This document shows positions 8,954-18,189 of a DNA stretch of 64,000 nt, in pieces; the stretch's first letter is position 1, and every line of letters starts with the position of its first letter. The notes below the pieces were generated by a model. It was given only the letters and a program-made list of their open reading frames with translations. It was not told the origin of the DNA and searched no databases. The DNA is taken from NCBI GenBank assembly GCA_945639195.1, contig CALZEE010000008.1:1-64000 (forward strand). Direction: 5' to 3'. This DNA is from an uncultured Ignatzschineria sp. Lineage in GTDB: Bacteria; Pseudomonadota; Gammaproteobacteria; Cardiobacteriales; Wohlfahrtiimonadaceae. The position numbers and the translations under genes are program-made.

Positions 8954-9751
8954 TTAGCGCCGATGATTTGGGTCTATTTTAAAAGTGACTGTAAAATGAT
9001 AATCATAGCTAACCTTCTTTCCTGCTCTTACCGCTGGCTGGTAATGATATTTTTCAGCAGCTTTCAATGCAGCATTGTCTAATCTTGGATAACCACTACT
9101 TTGAAATATCTTGACATACTCTGCCTTACCTGAGGGGAGAACATGGGCCAATAGTGTCACTCGCCCCTCCTCTTTACGACGAATGGACAGTTCTGGATAT
9201 TGAGGTCTTCGATTACCGAGCTTCGCTCCTTGATGGGAGGGAGGCGTAAAAGATTGTGCGATTGCATCATTACCCTCTCTTGTAGCTGTTTGGATATTTG
9301 CGCGAGAGCCGCTGCTTCTCGATCTGCTCTTTATTGAAGATGCGGAATTTGAGTTTAGGGATGAATCCGATGATGGCTTAGATTGAGAAGAAGATCCTTG
9401 ATTTTGTTTTTGCAAATCAGGGGCTATTTTCATTTCTGGGGATAATGTTTGTACAGCATTGTCTAATGGTTTAGTCACCTCTTCTTTTTGAATACTTTTG
9501 GGGAGATGAGGTGCTGTTGTAGCTGTTTCTATTGTAATTATGTCGGCTACTTTAGTCCCACTATTGCTCGAACCTTGAAGCGTTGCTGCTGATTGGGGAA
9601 TTTCGATAAAAGTCATCTCTAATATTGTGCCGGCGATGGTAAGGTTTTGTTCATGCATTTTTGGGGTTTGGGATGCAAATAATGCATGAACAACTACCCA
9701 ATGGGCAACAATTACAATTGCCAAGATCACAATATTAGAGACTCTAACCAT
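8954..9751 (-). CDS. tonB: TonB energy transducer
   Basis: 265 aa. One N-terminal membrane anchor (about 7-25, IVILAIVIVAHWVVVHALFA), a long Ser/Asn/Gln-rich periplasmic linker instead of the usual Pro-Lys-rich one, and a C-terminal TonB domain (about 185-262: PQYPELSIRRKEEGRVTLLAHV, GYPRLDNAALKAAEKYHYQPA). TonB passes proton-motive force from ExbB-ExbD to outer membrane receptors. No exbB/exbD is adjacent. The receptor gene immediately upstream on the same strand (91-bp gap) is the likely client, so this may be a dedicated TonB for copper uptake. Confidence 0.88.
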   Translation of the reverse strand: MVRVSNIVILAIVIVAHWVVVHALFASQTPKMHEQNLTIAGTILEMTFIEIPQSAATLQGSSNSGTKVADIITIETATTAPHLPKSIQKEEVTKPLDNAVQTLSPEMKIAPDLQKQNQGSSSQSKPSSDSSLNSNSASSIKSRSRSSGSRANIQTATREGNDAIAQSFTPPSHQGAKLGNRRPQYPELSIRRKEEGRVTLLAHVLPSGKAEYVKIFQSSGYPRLDNAALKAAEKYHYQPAVRAGKKVSYDYHFTVTFKIDPNHRR

Positions 9752-9842
9752 AAAACTTTTAAATTATTTTCTGACGAAGTAATAATTTTTTTGTAGAGAC
9801 TTAAGGATAATTTTCAGATCGTTTTAAGTCTCTTAAAAAAAT

Positions 9843-11834
9843 CTATAGATCGATATTCATTCGAAGCCAAAGCCTGCGTCCTGGCTCATTCACTCGATAT
9901 TTTCCTTCAATATTATAAGTATCAATGCCGTGTGTACCTCGGCTAACAAATTCTGAATACTCCTTATTGAAAACGTTATCTATACCCGCCATCAGCGTCA
10001 ATTCTCGGCGGACTTTCCAAGAGGCATTCAGAGATACCACTCCGAAACCAGCACCCTTACCAATATCATTTCCAAAAATATTTCCTTGCCCTTTAGCATA
10101 ACGATGTTGAGAATTGACGACTCTCCAAACAGCGCCGGCACTAAACTCATCATTATGCCAATTAATACTACTATTCCACTCTAACGGTGCGATTTGTGCG
10201 AGTGGATGATGATCTGTTTTATTCTTACCATAAGTATACGCAAGACTACTACTGACATTCCATTGTGGTGTAATATTCCATTGCACTTGCGCTTCAATAC
10301 CATAGCGATCTGCATCAATATTACGTGCAGATTTCTGATCTATTAAAATAAAATCTTTGATTCTACTTGCAAAAAGCGTAGTAGAGAACGCTAATGTGTC
10401 ATTTTGAAAAATGACGCCAAGGTCAATTTCGTGGTTTGTCTCTTTTTTCAAATATTGGCCTTGTTCTTTACTTCTCTCCCAGAAATCTGGGGCTCGTTGT
10501 GCCATACCATAACCAGCATGCAGCATCCAATCATTAAGTTGATGCTCATAACGAATAAAAGCAGAGTCCAAATGATAGCGCTTCGTGCGAAGATGAGGTT
10601 CTATCGATAAATTTTTAGCAAAACCAGTATCATATGTGGACTCATTACGATCATGACGATAACCTAATACCCATTTTTGATCATCATTCATAAACCATTC
10701 AGTTTCTACAAAAAAACCCCAGTTTTTAAACTTTTGGTTGTTTAAATAAGGCATGTTCTTATAATTTTCAGCTGCTGGTAAGGACATTTTCATCCCTGTC
10801 ATTCGAAGCTTATGACGATCATCCATCCAGTCAAGTCCTACCACTGACTGAGTATTTCCTATTGCTAACTCCGCAAAGAGCTTAGCTGATTGTGTCGTAC
10901 GGGCGGGGTTACTTACTGCATACATTTTAGCCTGACGATAGGTGTAATTATCCATGACATGATCAATTTTATTATGGCTGTATTCAAACTGTAGGTTCGT
11001 TAACCAGTCTGTAATGTTTTCTTGTTTAGCCTTTAATCGCCAACTATCACGATCGAATTTAATACCATCCATCATTCGATCGGCATAAAAAGTGTGACCG
11101 CGACTACGATCATAACCTAATTCGATTAAGGTATTGTCCGTGGGTGTCCATCCTGCTTCTAATGTTTGACTTTCACGCTTATATTCTGAGTGGATCTTAT
11201 CGCCTGCCCCATCCTTATAGTTATGCGATCGGTTATAAGTAGCATTTGCATGAATCCAGCCCCATTGATTGCCAATAATCCCATCCAAATAAGACTCTAT
11301 ACGATCATAAGATCCGCCTAAAAGAGAACCGCTCAATTTTGCAGTTTTTTCATCAAAACGAAGATCATGACGAATAAATCGAGCAATCCCGGCAATATTA
11401 CCTGGTCCATACTGTACGGATTGAGGACCTTTGATAAGCATTACTTCATCATATGATTCGGGGTAAATATATGCTGTTGGTGGATCCATTCGTCCCCCAC
11501 AGCCACCAAGAATCTGATGGTCATTACTTAAAATTCTTAAGCGAGATCCCCCTAAACCTCTAAATAGTGGCTCTCCCCCACCGCCACCTTTACGAGCAAT
11601 ACTCATATTAGGAATAAGCTTTAGTAATTCCGCACCATCTTGTGCCGGCATCGGCTGAATAGCTTCTTTAGGGTTAATGTACTGAACATTGGGTTGATCT
11701 GATATTTTTGCAATAACTTGAATGTCATCAAGAGTTACAAGCGCATCATTCTCCTGATTATTCGCTTGATTTTGGGCAAAAACATGAGGTATAGAGATCG
11801 CAAATATCGCCATGCACAACGCTTTTTGTTTCAT
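9843..11834 (-). CDS. oprC: TonB-dependent copper receptor (OprC/NosA type)
   Basis: 663 aa with a cleavable signal peptide (MKQKALCMAIFAISIPHVFA). A TonB box-like segment (DDIQVIA, about 36-42) precedes the plug domain (about 50-165), which has the family-specific string GGCGGRMDPPTAYI. Its C112-x3-M116 corresponds to the CxxxM copper site known in Pseudomonas OprC. A 22-strand beta barrel follows, ending in an aromatic-poor RLWLRMNIDL terminus. It imports copper across the outer membrane, as known for the family. tonB follows directly. A truncated SafE-like gene lies upstream, suggesting a former copper-handling cluster. Confidence 0.9.
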   Translation of the reverse strand: MKQKALCMAIFAISIPHVFAQNQANNQENDALVTLDDIQVIAKISDQPNVQYINPKEAIQPMPAQDGAELLKLIPNMSIARKGGGGGEPLFRGLGGSRLRILSNDHQILGGCGGRMDPPTAYIYPESYDEVMLIKGPQSVQYGPGNIAGIARFIRHDLRFDEKTAKLSGSLLGGSYDRIESYLDGIIGNQWGWIHANATYNRSHNYKDGAGDKIHSEYKRESQTLEAGWTPTDNTLIELGYDRSRGHTFYADRMMDGIKFDRDSWRLKAKQENITDWLTNLQFEYSHNKIDHVMDNYTYRQAKMYAVSNPARTTQSAKLFAELAIGNTQSVVGLDWMDDRHKLRMTGMKMSLPAAENYKNMPYLNNQKFKNWGFFVETEWFMNDDQKWVLGYRHDRNESTYDTGFAKNLSIEPHLRTKRYHLDSAFIRYEHQLNDWMLHAGYGMAQRAPDFWERSKEQGQYLKKETNHEIDLGVIFQNDTLAFSTTLFASRIKDFILIDQKSARNIDADRYGIEAQVQWNITPQWNVSSSLAYTYGKNKTDHHPLAQIAPLEWNSSINWHNDEFSAGAVWRVVNSQHRYAKGQGNIFGNDIGKGAGFGVVSLNASWKVRRELTLMAGIDNVFNKEYSEFVSRGTHGIDTYNIEGKYRVNEPGRRLWLRMNIDL

Positions 11835-11900
11835 AGTTTGTCCTTAAATGATATGAAAGTAATGGATGATAGAGATCTATTCATCATCTATGAGGATGAA

Positions 11901-12344
11901 TTAGTGATTCATATTGGAGTGATCCATGTTGGAATGGTCCATGTTGGAATGATCCATGTTCGAGTGATCCATATTGGAATGATTCCTATTGGAGTGATCC
12001 ATACTGGAATGATCCATGTTCGAGTAGTCCATATTGGAATGATCCATGTTGGAATGATCCCCATGTCCATGATGATCATGATTGTGACCACCCTTTCCTA
12101 AATCTCCCATAATCATGGTGCCCATATAAAATAATGTCATCATTAACACAAGGATACCCGCGATTTTTCTGGCTTTAGGCGAAGAGAAAAGACTTCCGAA
12201 AAAGTTTCCTGAAATGCTGAGAGTTAGCATCATTGGTAATGTCCCTAGTCCAAATAACAGCATAGCAAGCGGTGCACCAAAAAACCCTTGAGCTCCTAGG
12301 CTCATAGCGAAAGCTGCATATACCATTCCACACTCTAATTCCAA
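11901..12344 (-). pseudogene. TauE/SafE-family membrane protein, 5'-truncated, with His/Met-rich tail
   Basis: The frame encodes only the C-terminal half of a COG2836-type (SafE) membrane protein: CGMVYAAFAMSLGAQGF and LAMLLFGLGTLPMMLTL match the second half-repeat, followed by one more helix (KIAGILVLMMTLFYMGTMI). The N-terminal half is missing. The residue before CGMVY is Glu, not the expected Pro, and the only start is a TTG made at the junction near 12331-12346, where sequence switches to an unrelated gene on the other strand. The tail is ten DHSNM-like pentapeptides after HNHDHHGHG, a likely copper- or zinc-binding segment. Relatives are linked with cytochrome oxidase copper supply. Probably non-functional. 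Confidence 0.75.
11910..12059 (-). repeat. Ten 15-bp tandem repeats encoding DHSNM
   Basis: In-frame 15-bp units encode DHSNM with variants DYSNM, DHSSM, DHSNR and NHSNM. They alternate His and Met, residues suited to Cu(I)/Cu(II). The repeated pattern also makes a spurious plus-strand open frame. Confidence 0.85.
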
Positions 12345-12691
12345 AGCATGTATCTATAGGTATTAGTGGTGATTCTTGTGCAGCAATCGGATTGAACGCA
12401 GGATGTGACGTTTGGTATTCAGTCATTGGTGGCTTATTCCCTAAAGTGGCTCAATCGATTACAGCAGCAGCGAAAAAAGGGGATGCAAAAGAAGCATTGC
12501 GCCTATCAAAACGCTTAACTCCGATGTGGGAACTGTTCTATCGCAATGGAGGAAGCCTTCGTGTTGTGGCTGCCGCTGCTGAGATCCAAAACTTAGTTAA
12601 GCCTCCTTGTTTGCCGTTGCCACTTAGGACATTAGAGGGACAAGAAAGAAAAGAACTAGCATTATTGCTTAATAATTTAGAATTATCATGA
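12344..12691 (+). pseudogene. DapA-family (dihydrodipicolinate synthase-like) C-terminal fragment
   Basis: The frame from the junction reads KHVSIGISGDSCAAIGLNAGCDVWYSVIGGLFP, then a helical tail rich in Ala and Leu to a TGA at 12691. This matches the C-terminal third of the DapA/NAL class I aldolase family (GADAWYSVIGGLFP-type motif). The catalytic Tyr and Schiff-base Lys parts are absent, and there is no true start (the TTG at 12392 is internal). A remnant produced by the same rearrangement that truncated the divergent SafE-like gene. Confidence 0.75.
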
Positions 12692-12748
12692 TGTTAAGTG
12701 AGATGGTAAGTATGCCAATTCACAATGATATCGTTGGGGATGATTGCA

Positions 12749-13084
12749 ATGAATACTATTAATTATCCTTTAATCTTAATGGCAGCATTAGCTGCAATAG
12801 CAAGCCCTGGACCTCTGGCGTGCTAACCGGCTCACTGTTCTGATCTTGTAGTGCAGCTTTTGGTTTACTGCGCTGCTCAGTTCAAATGTTTGGATATTTG
12901 AAGTCATACGGTTTGTAACGTTGCTTATTTGATTTATTTGATTTATTTGATTTATTTGTCATTGAAATCTTTACGTTCAGCCGTTGGTAAATCAACATGG
13001 ACGCTAGTTCAAAGTCACTCAACAACATTACCCAATATTGAGCTTAATAAAAAGCCTGAATCTTCTTGTAAAACAACTAATTAA
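12749..13084 (+). pseudogene. LysE/RhtB-family exporter remnant
   Basis: The ATG at 12749 gives MNTINYPLILMAALAAIASPGPL, the typical LysE N-terminus, but a TAA follows at codon 26. After about 80 bp of damaged sequence, another frame gives YLIYLIYLIYLIYLSLKSLRSAVGKST, the LysE helix ending in the WKSLRSA-type motif, down to TAA at 13084. The middle and the C-terminal helices are lost. Confidence 0.65.
12925..12958 (+). repeat. 9-bp microsatellite (TTATTTGAT) in the LysE remnant
   Basis: Three full copies and a partial fourth of TTATTTGAT. Each unit adds three codons (LIY), so the repeat would be frame-neutral in a working membrane protein. Confidence 0.85.
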
Positions 13085-13099
13085 ATACAGAACCATCCT

Positions 13100-13467
13100 T
13101 AAGAAAACCCCCGCAGAAATGTATACACCCAATCTCGTGAAAATGGATTTTAATCCGAAAAAAACTAATCAGGTATGGGGAGAAAAGATTACCTATTTAA
13201 AGACACAAAATAGCTTGTGCTATTTAAGTATTATGATGGATTTATATTCCCAAAGAATCATTGGTTGGGCTTTCGGGAAGTCAATGACCACTGAGTTAGT
13301 TAAGCGCCCATTATTACAAGCTAAGGAGATATCCCAAAAATGTCATCTTTCACAGCGATCGAGGCTCTCAGTAATATAGTAGTAAGTTATTGGGCGCATT
13401 TTTAAGAGAAGTATTTTACCCCCGAGGAGATGAAAATTATAAAGTAAAAGTGTCCGCTGTAGCTTGA
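13100..13467 (+). pseudogene. IS3-family OrfB remnant
   Basis: The translation TPNLVKMDFNPKKTNQVWGEKITYLKTQ..LYSQRIIGWAFGKSMTTELVKRPL matches the IS3 OrfB core. The first catalytic motif is WGEKITY where WVGDITY is usual, so the Asp is lost. After about 13350 the frame shifts to HSDRGSQ-TAA-YSSKLLGAF and on to a TGA at 13467. It is unrelated in sequence to the IS at 7250-8443 and has no visible ends. Confidence 0.75.
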
Positions 13468-13491
13468 TCAGAGCATAACCAATCCGGTTCA

Positions 13492-15336
13492 TTAACATAA
13501 TTCTTCTTTAGAAAATGATTCCAATATCCCTTTCAAGTACACTTTTTGCCTCAATTTCACATCCCAATCATAATCTATTGTTTTTTGACTTGAATTTTCC
13601 AACAACCTTGGCAAATTTTTTGTGCGATATCCTCTTTCTCTAACAAAGTGAGTCAATATTGTATATTTTGACTTAAATTCAACCATATGGATATCACGAA
13701 TATATCGAGCTCTTCCACAAACTTCATGGTTAATTAGTTTCGAATTAACTAATTGATATGCAAACTCTTGATGAATATCCCAGTAAATCGCAAACTCAGG
13801 GATAGTAAAGTATCCGGGCATTTTAATCTGGGTTGAAATCCAATGCTCTAAAGAAGCTTTACAAATGATAAAGCTCTGGAGAGAAATCTTCTCGCTCCTA
13901 TTAATTACAGCCCTGCTTGGATTATAAAAAATGGTGATTTTCTCTTCTAAAATAGCCCTTAGAAGACTTACAAAAGCCTGGGGTATTCTCCCACAAATAA
14001 TTCTCATTGCAGTTCCAAATGCAATGCCTTTCGAGCCCCTTATAGCGGCTATCTTATATAATTTATCGATAAACTCTTCTAAAACGCTTTGAGGAATTAT
14101 CCACGTATTCCTAGTATTTCTTTGAGGAGAAACAGCGTCCGGAAAAAAACCACTTTCAAGTAATTCATACAATTGTTTTTTAGTTATTTTAAGAATACCC
14201 ACAGCTCTAGTAAATGATGCTATTTCTGTTAAATATTCTCCTAATACAAATAAGTTAGGCCGATAAACTAAAGTATACGTATTTTGTAGCTTTTTATAAG
14301 ACACTGATAACAAACGCCCATCTTCAATAGCTCTATATAAATCAGATGGTGCAAGCCTCATAGACTTGCTTGCTTTTTCAATAGTAATCCAAGGATATCC
14401 TTTAATTAGTTTGTGACTAAAAAATGAATTTCTATGAGTAATCGGCTTTTTCCATTCCTGTAGGATAAAGTTTTCTATCCATTTTTTATACACATCGAAT
14501 ATATGGCATTCAAAGTTTCTATAAAAATATCTATAAAATCCCACAAAAATATTATCTACCCCAGAAGGTAGTTTAATAATTTTAAGCTGATTCAACTGTA
14601 ACAGATAATCCATAAATGATTTTTGTGAGCCAAAAAAGATAAGGGAAATATCATCTAATATCTCTAACGATAATGGCATTTTTTTATCATTCTTATCTTT
14701 ATATAAGATACTCTCAAGACTCCAACTTGCTAATTTAATTACAAACTGATCTCGATCTGCTAAAGACAGATCTTTAGCCTTTACATTTGCAAGTGCTCCA
14801 CCTGACTGAAATGTCTTTCTTTCAATAAATAATTGTAGATTTAATGCTGGTTGACTGGCTTTTACCATTGGCAGAATGCTTAAATCAGCGCCACAGATGC
14901 AGTACCCTACACGCCCCTTACTTACAGGAATCTTGTTCAAACACTCAGGGCAATACTCTTGTAAATACGCCTTATGAACTAAACAAACAAGAGCTGACTT
15001 CCTTTGCCAATGCATACGATAGTATCTTTTTTCCATTAAGCACTCTGGACAAAACTTAATTGTTTGTTTATTCAGGAGTACAGCAGGAAAATTCACAATC
15101 TCTTCTATTAATGGTGATGCCTTATAGTCTAACCACGCAGTTGACTTTAATAAGTAAAAAGTTGCATGGTGTGTTAATGCAAAGCGTTTTTCTGTCTTAG
15201 AAAATATCATCCATGCTATAGCATTATAAGAATTACTATTCACAAGCCGCATTAAATAGCTTATAGGATCTTCATCCATATAAGGTTTAACATGTATTAA
15301 AGGCTTAATGATTTCAAAATTAGGAATTGAACTCAC
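13492..15336 (-). CDS. tniQ: TniQ/TnsD-like target-site selector of the Tn7-like element
   Basis: 614 aa from a GTG at 15336 that overlaps the tnsC stop as GTGA and has GGAGAGAGGG upstream; an ATG at 15393 inside tnsC is the alternative. The N-terminal TniQ domain (about 10-180) holds zinc ligands C96-x2-C99, a second C-x2-H pair, CPEC and CxC (FCPECLMEKRYYR, LVCLVH, YCPECLNK, YCICG). The long C-terminal half has HTH-like segments (LAPSDLYRAIEDG, GILKITKKQLYELLESG). In Tn7, TnsD binds the end of glmS and recruits TnsC; here the single long TniQ probably recognises the end of gyrB. There is no second TniQ, TnsE or Cas gene nearby. Confidence 0.85.
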   Translation of the reverse strand: MSSIPNFEIIKPLIHVKPYMDEDPISYLMRLVNSNSYNAIAWMIFSKTEKRFALTHHATFYLLKSTAWLDYKASPLIEEIVNFPAVLLNKQTIKFCPECLMEKRYYRMHWQRKSALVCLVHKAYLQEYCPECLNKIPVSKGRVGYCICGADLSILPMVKASQPALNLQLFIERKTFQSGGALANVKAKDLSLADRDQFVIKLASWSLESILYKDKNDKKMPLSLEILDDISLIFFGSQKSFMDYLLQLNQLKIIKLPSGVDNIFVGFYRYFYRNFECHIFDVYKKWIENFILQEWKKPITHRNSFFSHKLIKGYPWITIEKASKSMRLAPSDLYRAIEDGRLLSVSYKKLQNTYTLVYRPNLFVLGEYLTEIASFTRAVGILKITKKQLYELLESGFFPDAVSPQRNTRNTWIIPQSVLEEFIDKLYKIAAIRGSKGIAFGTAMRIICGRIPQAFVSLLRAILEEKITIFYNPSRAVINRSEKISLQSFIICKASLEHWISTQIKMPGYFTIPEFAIYWDIHQEFAYQLVNSKLINHEVCGRARYIRDIHMVEFKSKYTILTHFVRERGYRTKNLPRLLENSSQKTIDYDWDVKLRQKVYLKGILESFSKEELC

Positions 15337-16274
15337 TGTACCCTCTCTCCTGCAACATGGAATGGCATATTTAATTGAGTTAACGATTTCCATGTAAATT
15401 TATCATGAAAAGGATTTAACTCATCTGGAGCATCACTCCAAATATATCGCTTAAACGCTTCATAAAAAGATTCTTGAGTAATTGAAATATTTCCATTTAA
15501 CAACGCAGTTTCACAGGCTCCAATCATAACTTTAACTATATAATCAATTATTCCATTGGAAGCATAATGTAACCTTTCTAATACCTCAGAATCACGAATA
15601 TTGATATCCATTGGGTAATCGTGCAACTCTTGTAATTTAAAAACAACACCAGCAAAGGTTTGATAATCATCTTTATCTTTCAAATCAAAAGCTTTTAAAT
15701 GAATTCTTTGATTAAAGCGGCGGCGTAACTGCTCATTCACTTTTAAAATTTGTTCACTACGCTCTAACCCCATTAAAACTGTTGGTATATTAGCTTTATC
15801 AACAAGATTTTTAAGCCAATCCGCAACTTGATAAGGTGTATTTTTTCTTCCTTGATCTATAAAATGCTGTAGTTCATCAAAAATAATTAATTGAACTCTG
15901 CATTTTTCTAAAAAGGATAATATACGTACTGTCTTGTTTTCAGCTGTACCTTTTCCTGCTAATGGGTCCCCAAAAGCCAAAAGCATTGTTTCAGCAATAT
16001 TTTTTACTGTTGGTATTGCTGGTGTATCAACTGTTAGAACTGGGATGATAGGTACTCCTACAACTACTTTTCTAGGGTAAGCTTTCTCTACCTCCTTCTT
16101 TATAGTACTTTTTCCCGTCCCTGCAGCGCCAATACATAATAAGTTCTGTGAAATTCCCGTAAATTTTTTAAGCTCTAAAATGGACTGTATTTGTTGATAA
16201 GCTATTTCAAACTGTGGATAACGAATTACTTTTTGTTTTAACAAAGCTATCATCCTAAATCGTTGACTATTCAT
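15333..16274 (-). CDS. tnsC: TnsC-like AAA+ ATPase regulator
   Basis: 313 aa from an ATG at 16274 with a strong AGGAGG site; the upstream start at 16295 is less likely. Walker A GAAGTGKST at 49-57, Walker B LIIFDE with D133-E134, and a later GLERSEQILKVNEQLRRRFNQRI arginine-finger/sensor region. It links TniQ-bound target DNA to the TnsA-TnsB transposase. It is much shorter than Tn7 TnsC (about 555 aa) and closer in size to TniB and to the TnsC of other Tn7-like elements. Its start overlaps the tnsB stop by 8 bp and its stop overlaps tniQ, showing a translationally coupled operon. Confidence 0.88.
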   Translation of the reverse strand: MNSQRFRMIALLKQKVIRYPQFEIAYQQIQSILELKKFTGISQNLLCIGAAGTGKSTIKKEVEKAYPRKVVVGVPIIPVLTVDTPAIPTVKNIAETMLLAFGDPLAGKGTAENKTVRILSFLEKCRVQLIIFDELQHFIDQGRKNTPYQVADWLKNLVDKANIPTVLMGLERSEQILKVNEQLRRRFNQRIHLKAFDLKDKDDYQTFAGVVFKLQELHDYPMDINIRDSEVLERLHYASNGIIDYIVKVMIGACETALLNGNISITQESFYEAFKRYIWSDAPDELNPFHDKFTWKSLTQLNMPFHVAGERVQ

Positions 16275-18189
16275 TATCCTCCTCCTTGTCCCCAAGCACC
16301 TTAAAATCAGGAATCTTATCTAATAAAAATCGCGGGCTTTTCTTATTTATCTTTTTTAGAGGAACAGCCTCAATATTAAAAATGTTAATATCTCCGATAC
16401 GCACCGCTTGAGAGCGTTTTTTAATACCTTTACTGCTACTCAAACTTTTTAGTTTTTCATTCAATTTTGTTTTAGCTTCTCTTAAACTATTTACGGTCTC
16501 TTCTTCTACTATTTTTTGCTGCTCTAACCTCTCCTTTAAAACCATTTCTTGCTGTAATAGTGTTAAGTTTTTTGCATATTCTTCATCTGTACAGGGTACT
16601 TCTATGAAAACATCATTACCTTGATCATAAACCCATATTTTTTCTATATTTTCTGGGTCAACACGTATTTGCACTTTAGCCCTATTTCCATATAAAATTC
16701 TCAGCATTCTTAATGACTCCGAGTTATAGGTTAGCCTCTTAAAATGAATCCCCTCATGACTCATTGATCTGTCGTATTGCTTAGCACAAATTAAATTAAA
16801 TTGATCTCTATCTTTAGGGAAAATAGCAGGAACTCTTTGAATATCTTTTATCCACTGCTGATAAGGTGTCGTTCCTAATGTTCCATGAACGGTTTGTAAG
16901 TAAATATCTACAATCCAAAAATAAATAATATTTTGTAGCTCCAAGAGGGTAATCGTTGCTTCTGATATCGAGTTATAATCACCTCTTTCCCTAATATTCG
17001 AGAAAGTAGTTCCACGAATTCTTTGAGAAACTTGCCCATTAAGTGTTCCTAAAAATCGCTCAACGCGACCTTTATAATTTGGTTCATGCTTAGGACAGAA
17101 CATTAGTTCAATATTAAGTTCTCCACAAATTCTGCGAAGATGGGCAGAATGAAACTCAAGTCCGTTATCACAAACTAGTAATGCGGGAACCCCAAATGCA
17201 GGCCACTCCCCTTTAATATCAGGTACATTTTTTATTAAATCATCTTTCCCCCAAATAGCCTGCTTCAATGCTCGTACAACTGATAGTTCAGAAGGCGGCT
17301 CAAATCCTATAGAAACAGCTAAAGGCATTCGTGTATGACTGTCTAGCAAACAAGTTAAATAAGGCCTTCCAATTACTAGTCCTGTTCTTTCATCTAAAAC
17401 CATGACATCCAAAGGTGTATGGTCGATTTCCACTCGTTCTAGGGGATAAGTTGTTCTAATACCTTTACCTGAAATCCGATAATACTTATTAGCTGCTTTA
17501 ATACCATGTCTTTCAGCCATAACTGTATAATCATCTAGCTCACCTATCATTCTATAAACTGTCGCTCTTGATGGAGACTCAATAGCGGTTTTCATAACAT
17601 GGTTATAATTTTTAATCCGACTTATCAAGCTAAAATATACTTCCTGTTTACTTTGTCGCTCCTTAGTTAAATAAATTTCGTTAACCACTTCATAAAAAAT
17701 ATCACCAATCGTTTCTTTATATTTCCGATATCCTTTTTTTCCATCAGGTTTATTTTCTAATGAGTTTAATTGATGTCCAGATTCTTCCCACTTTTTCCAC
17801 CACCTGTAAAGAGTAAGGCTAGAAGGAGGGGAACAATCCTCAATATTATTAGCAACCCGAACAATTAACTCTTCTAACCCAACTCTTTGAGGCCATGGAT
17901 ATTCTTTTTGAGCCGCCTTCACATACTCATATCTCCTTAAAACTTCTTCTCTTTGTGATTCAGATATCAACGAAAAAACTCGACCTTCATCTGTTAAAAT
18001 TGAATCTTCTTCAATAAACTTTATAGTTCCTAATCTAAGCAATCTCTCAGCTTCATTCAAAGCAAGTTTAAGCTCTTGCAGATTTCCAACTTCTTTTAAA
18101 ATAATCTCTTCATGAGAGATAGAGAATATTTGGTAATATATATTATTAAAAATCAGGTGCTGACCGATATTGAAATAAGTATGTTTCAT
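16267..18189 (-). CDS. tnsB: TnsB-like DDE transposase
   Basis: 640 aa from the ATG at 18189 (AAGGG 7 nt upstream; ATG at 18195 has no spacing). N-terminal end-binding HTH region (LTLYRWWKKWEESGHQLNSLENKP), then an RNase H-fold core with catalytic residues D256 (EIDHTP), D341 (VCDNGLEF) and E377 (RVERFLG). A mu-transposase-type beta barrel (IHFKRLTYNSESLRMLRILYGNRAKVQIRVDPENIEKIWVY split over this region) and a basic C-terminal tail that would contact TnsC follow. It binds the repeated end sites and joins 3' ends to the target. It overlaps the 3' end of tnsA by 44 bp. Confidence 0.9.
   Translation of the reverse strand: MKHTYFNIGQHLIFNNIYYQIFSISHEEIILKEVGNLQELKLALNEAERLLRLGTIKFIEEDSILTDEGRVFSLISESQREEVLRRYEYVKAAQKEYPWPQRVGLEELIVRVANNIEDCSPPSSLTLYRWWKKWEESGHQLNSLENKPDGKKGYRKYKETIGDIFYEVVNEIYLTKERQSKQEVYFSLISRIKNYNHVMKTAIESPSRATVYRMIGELDDYTVMAERHGIKAANKYYRISGKGIRTTYPLERVEIDHTPLDVMVLDERTGLVIGRPYLTCLLDSHTRMPLAVSIGFEPPSELSVVRALKQAIWGKDDLIKNVPDIKGEWPAFGVPALLVCDNGLEFHSAHLRRICGELNIELMFCPKHEPNYKGRVERFLGTLNGQVSQRIRGTTFSNIRERGDYNSISEATITLLELQNIIYFWIVDIYLQTVHGTLGTTPYQQWIKDIQRVPAIFPKDRDQFNLICAKQYDRSMSHEGIHFKRLTYNSESLRMLRILYGNRAKVQIRVDPENIEKIWVYDQGNDVFIEVPCTDEEYAKNLTLLQQEMVLKERLEQQKIVEEETVNSLREAKTKLNEKLKSLSSSKGIKKRSQAVRIGDINIFNIEAVPLKKINKKSPRFLLDKIPDFKVLGDKEEDNE

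Noticed and set aside
11828-11840. 13-bp match (GTTTCATAGTTTG) to a transposon right-end site, considered as a left end
   Set aside because: It covers the copper receptor start codon region, stands alone and has no TGTCG terminus or further sites.
11718-12101. Open plus-strand frame opposite the SafE tail
   Set aside because: It is the antisense of the DHSNM repeats (IHVGMIH-type periodic translation) and overlaps the copper receptor; no ribosome site or family.
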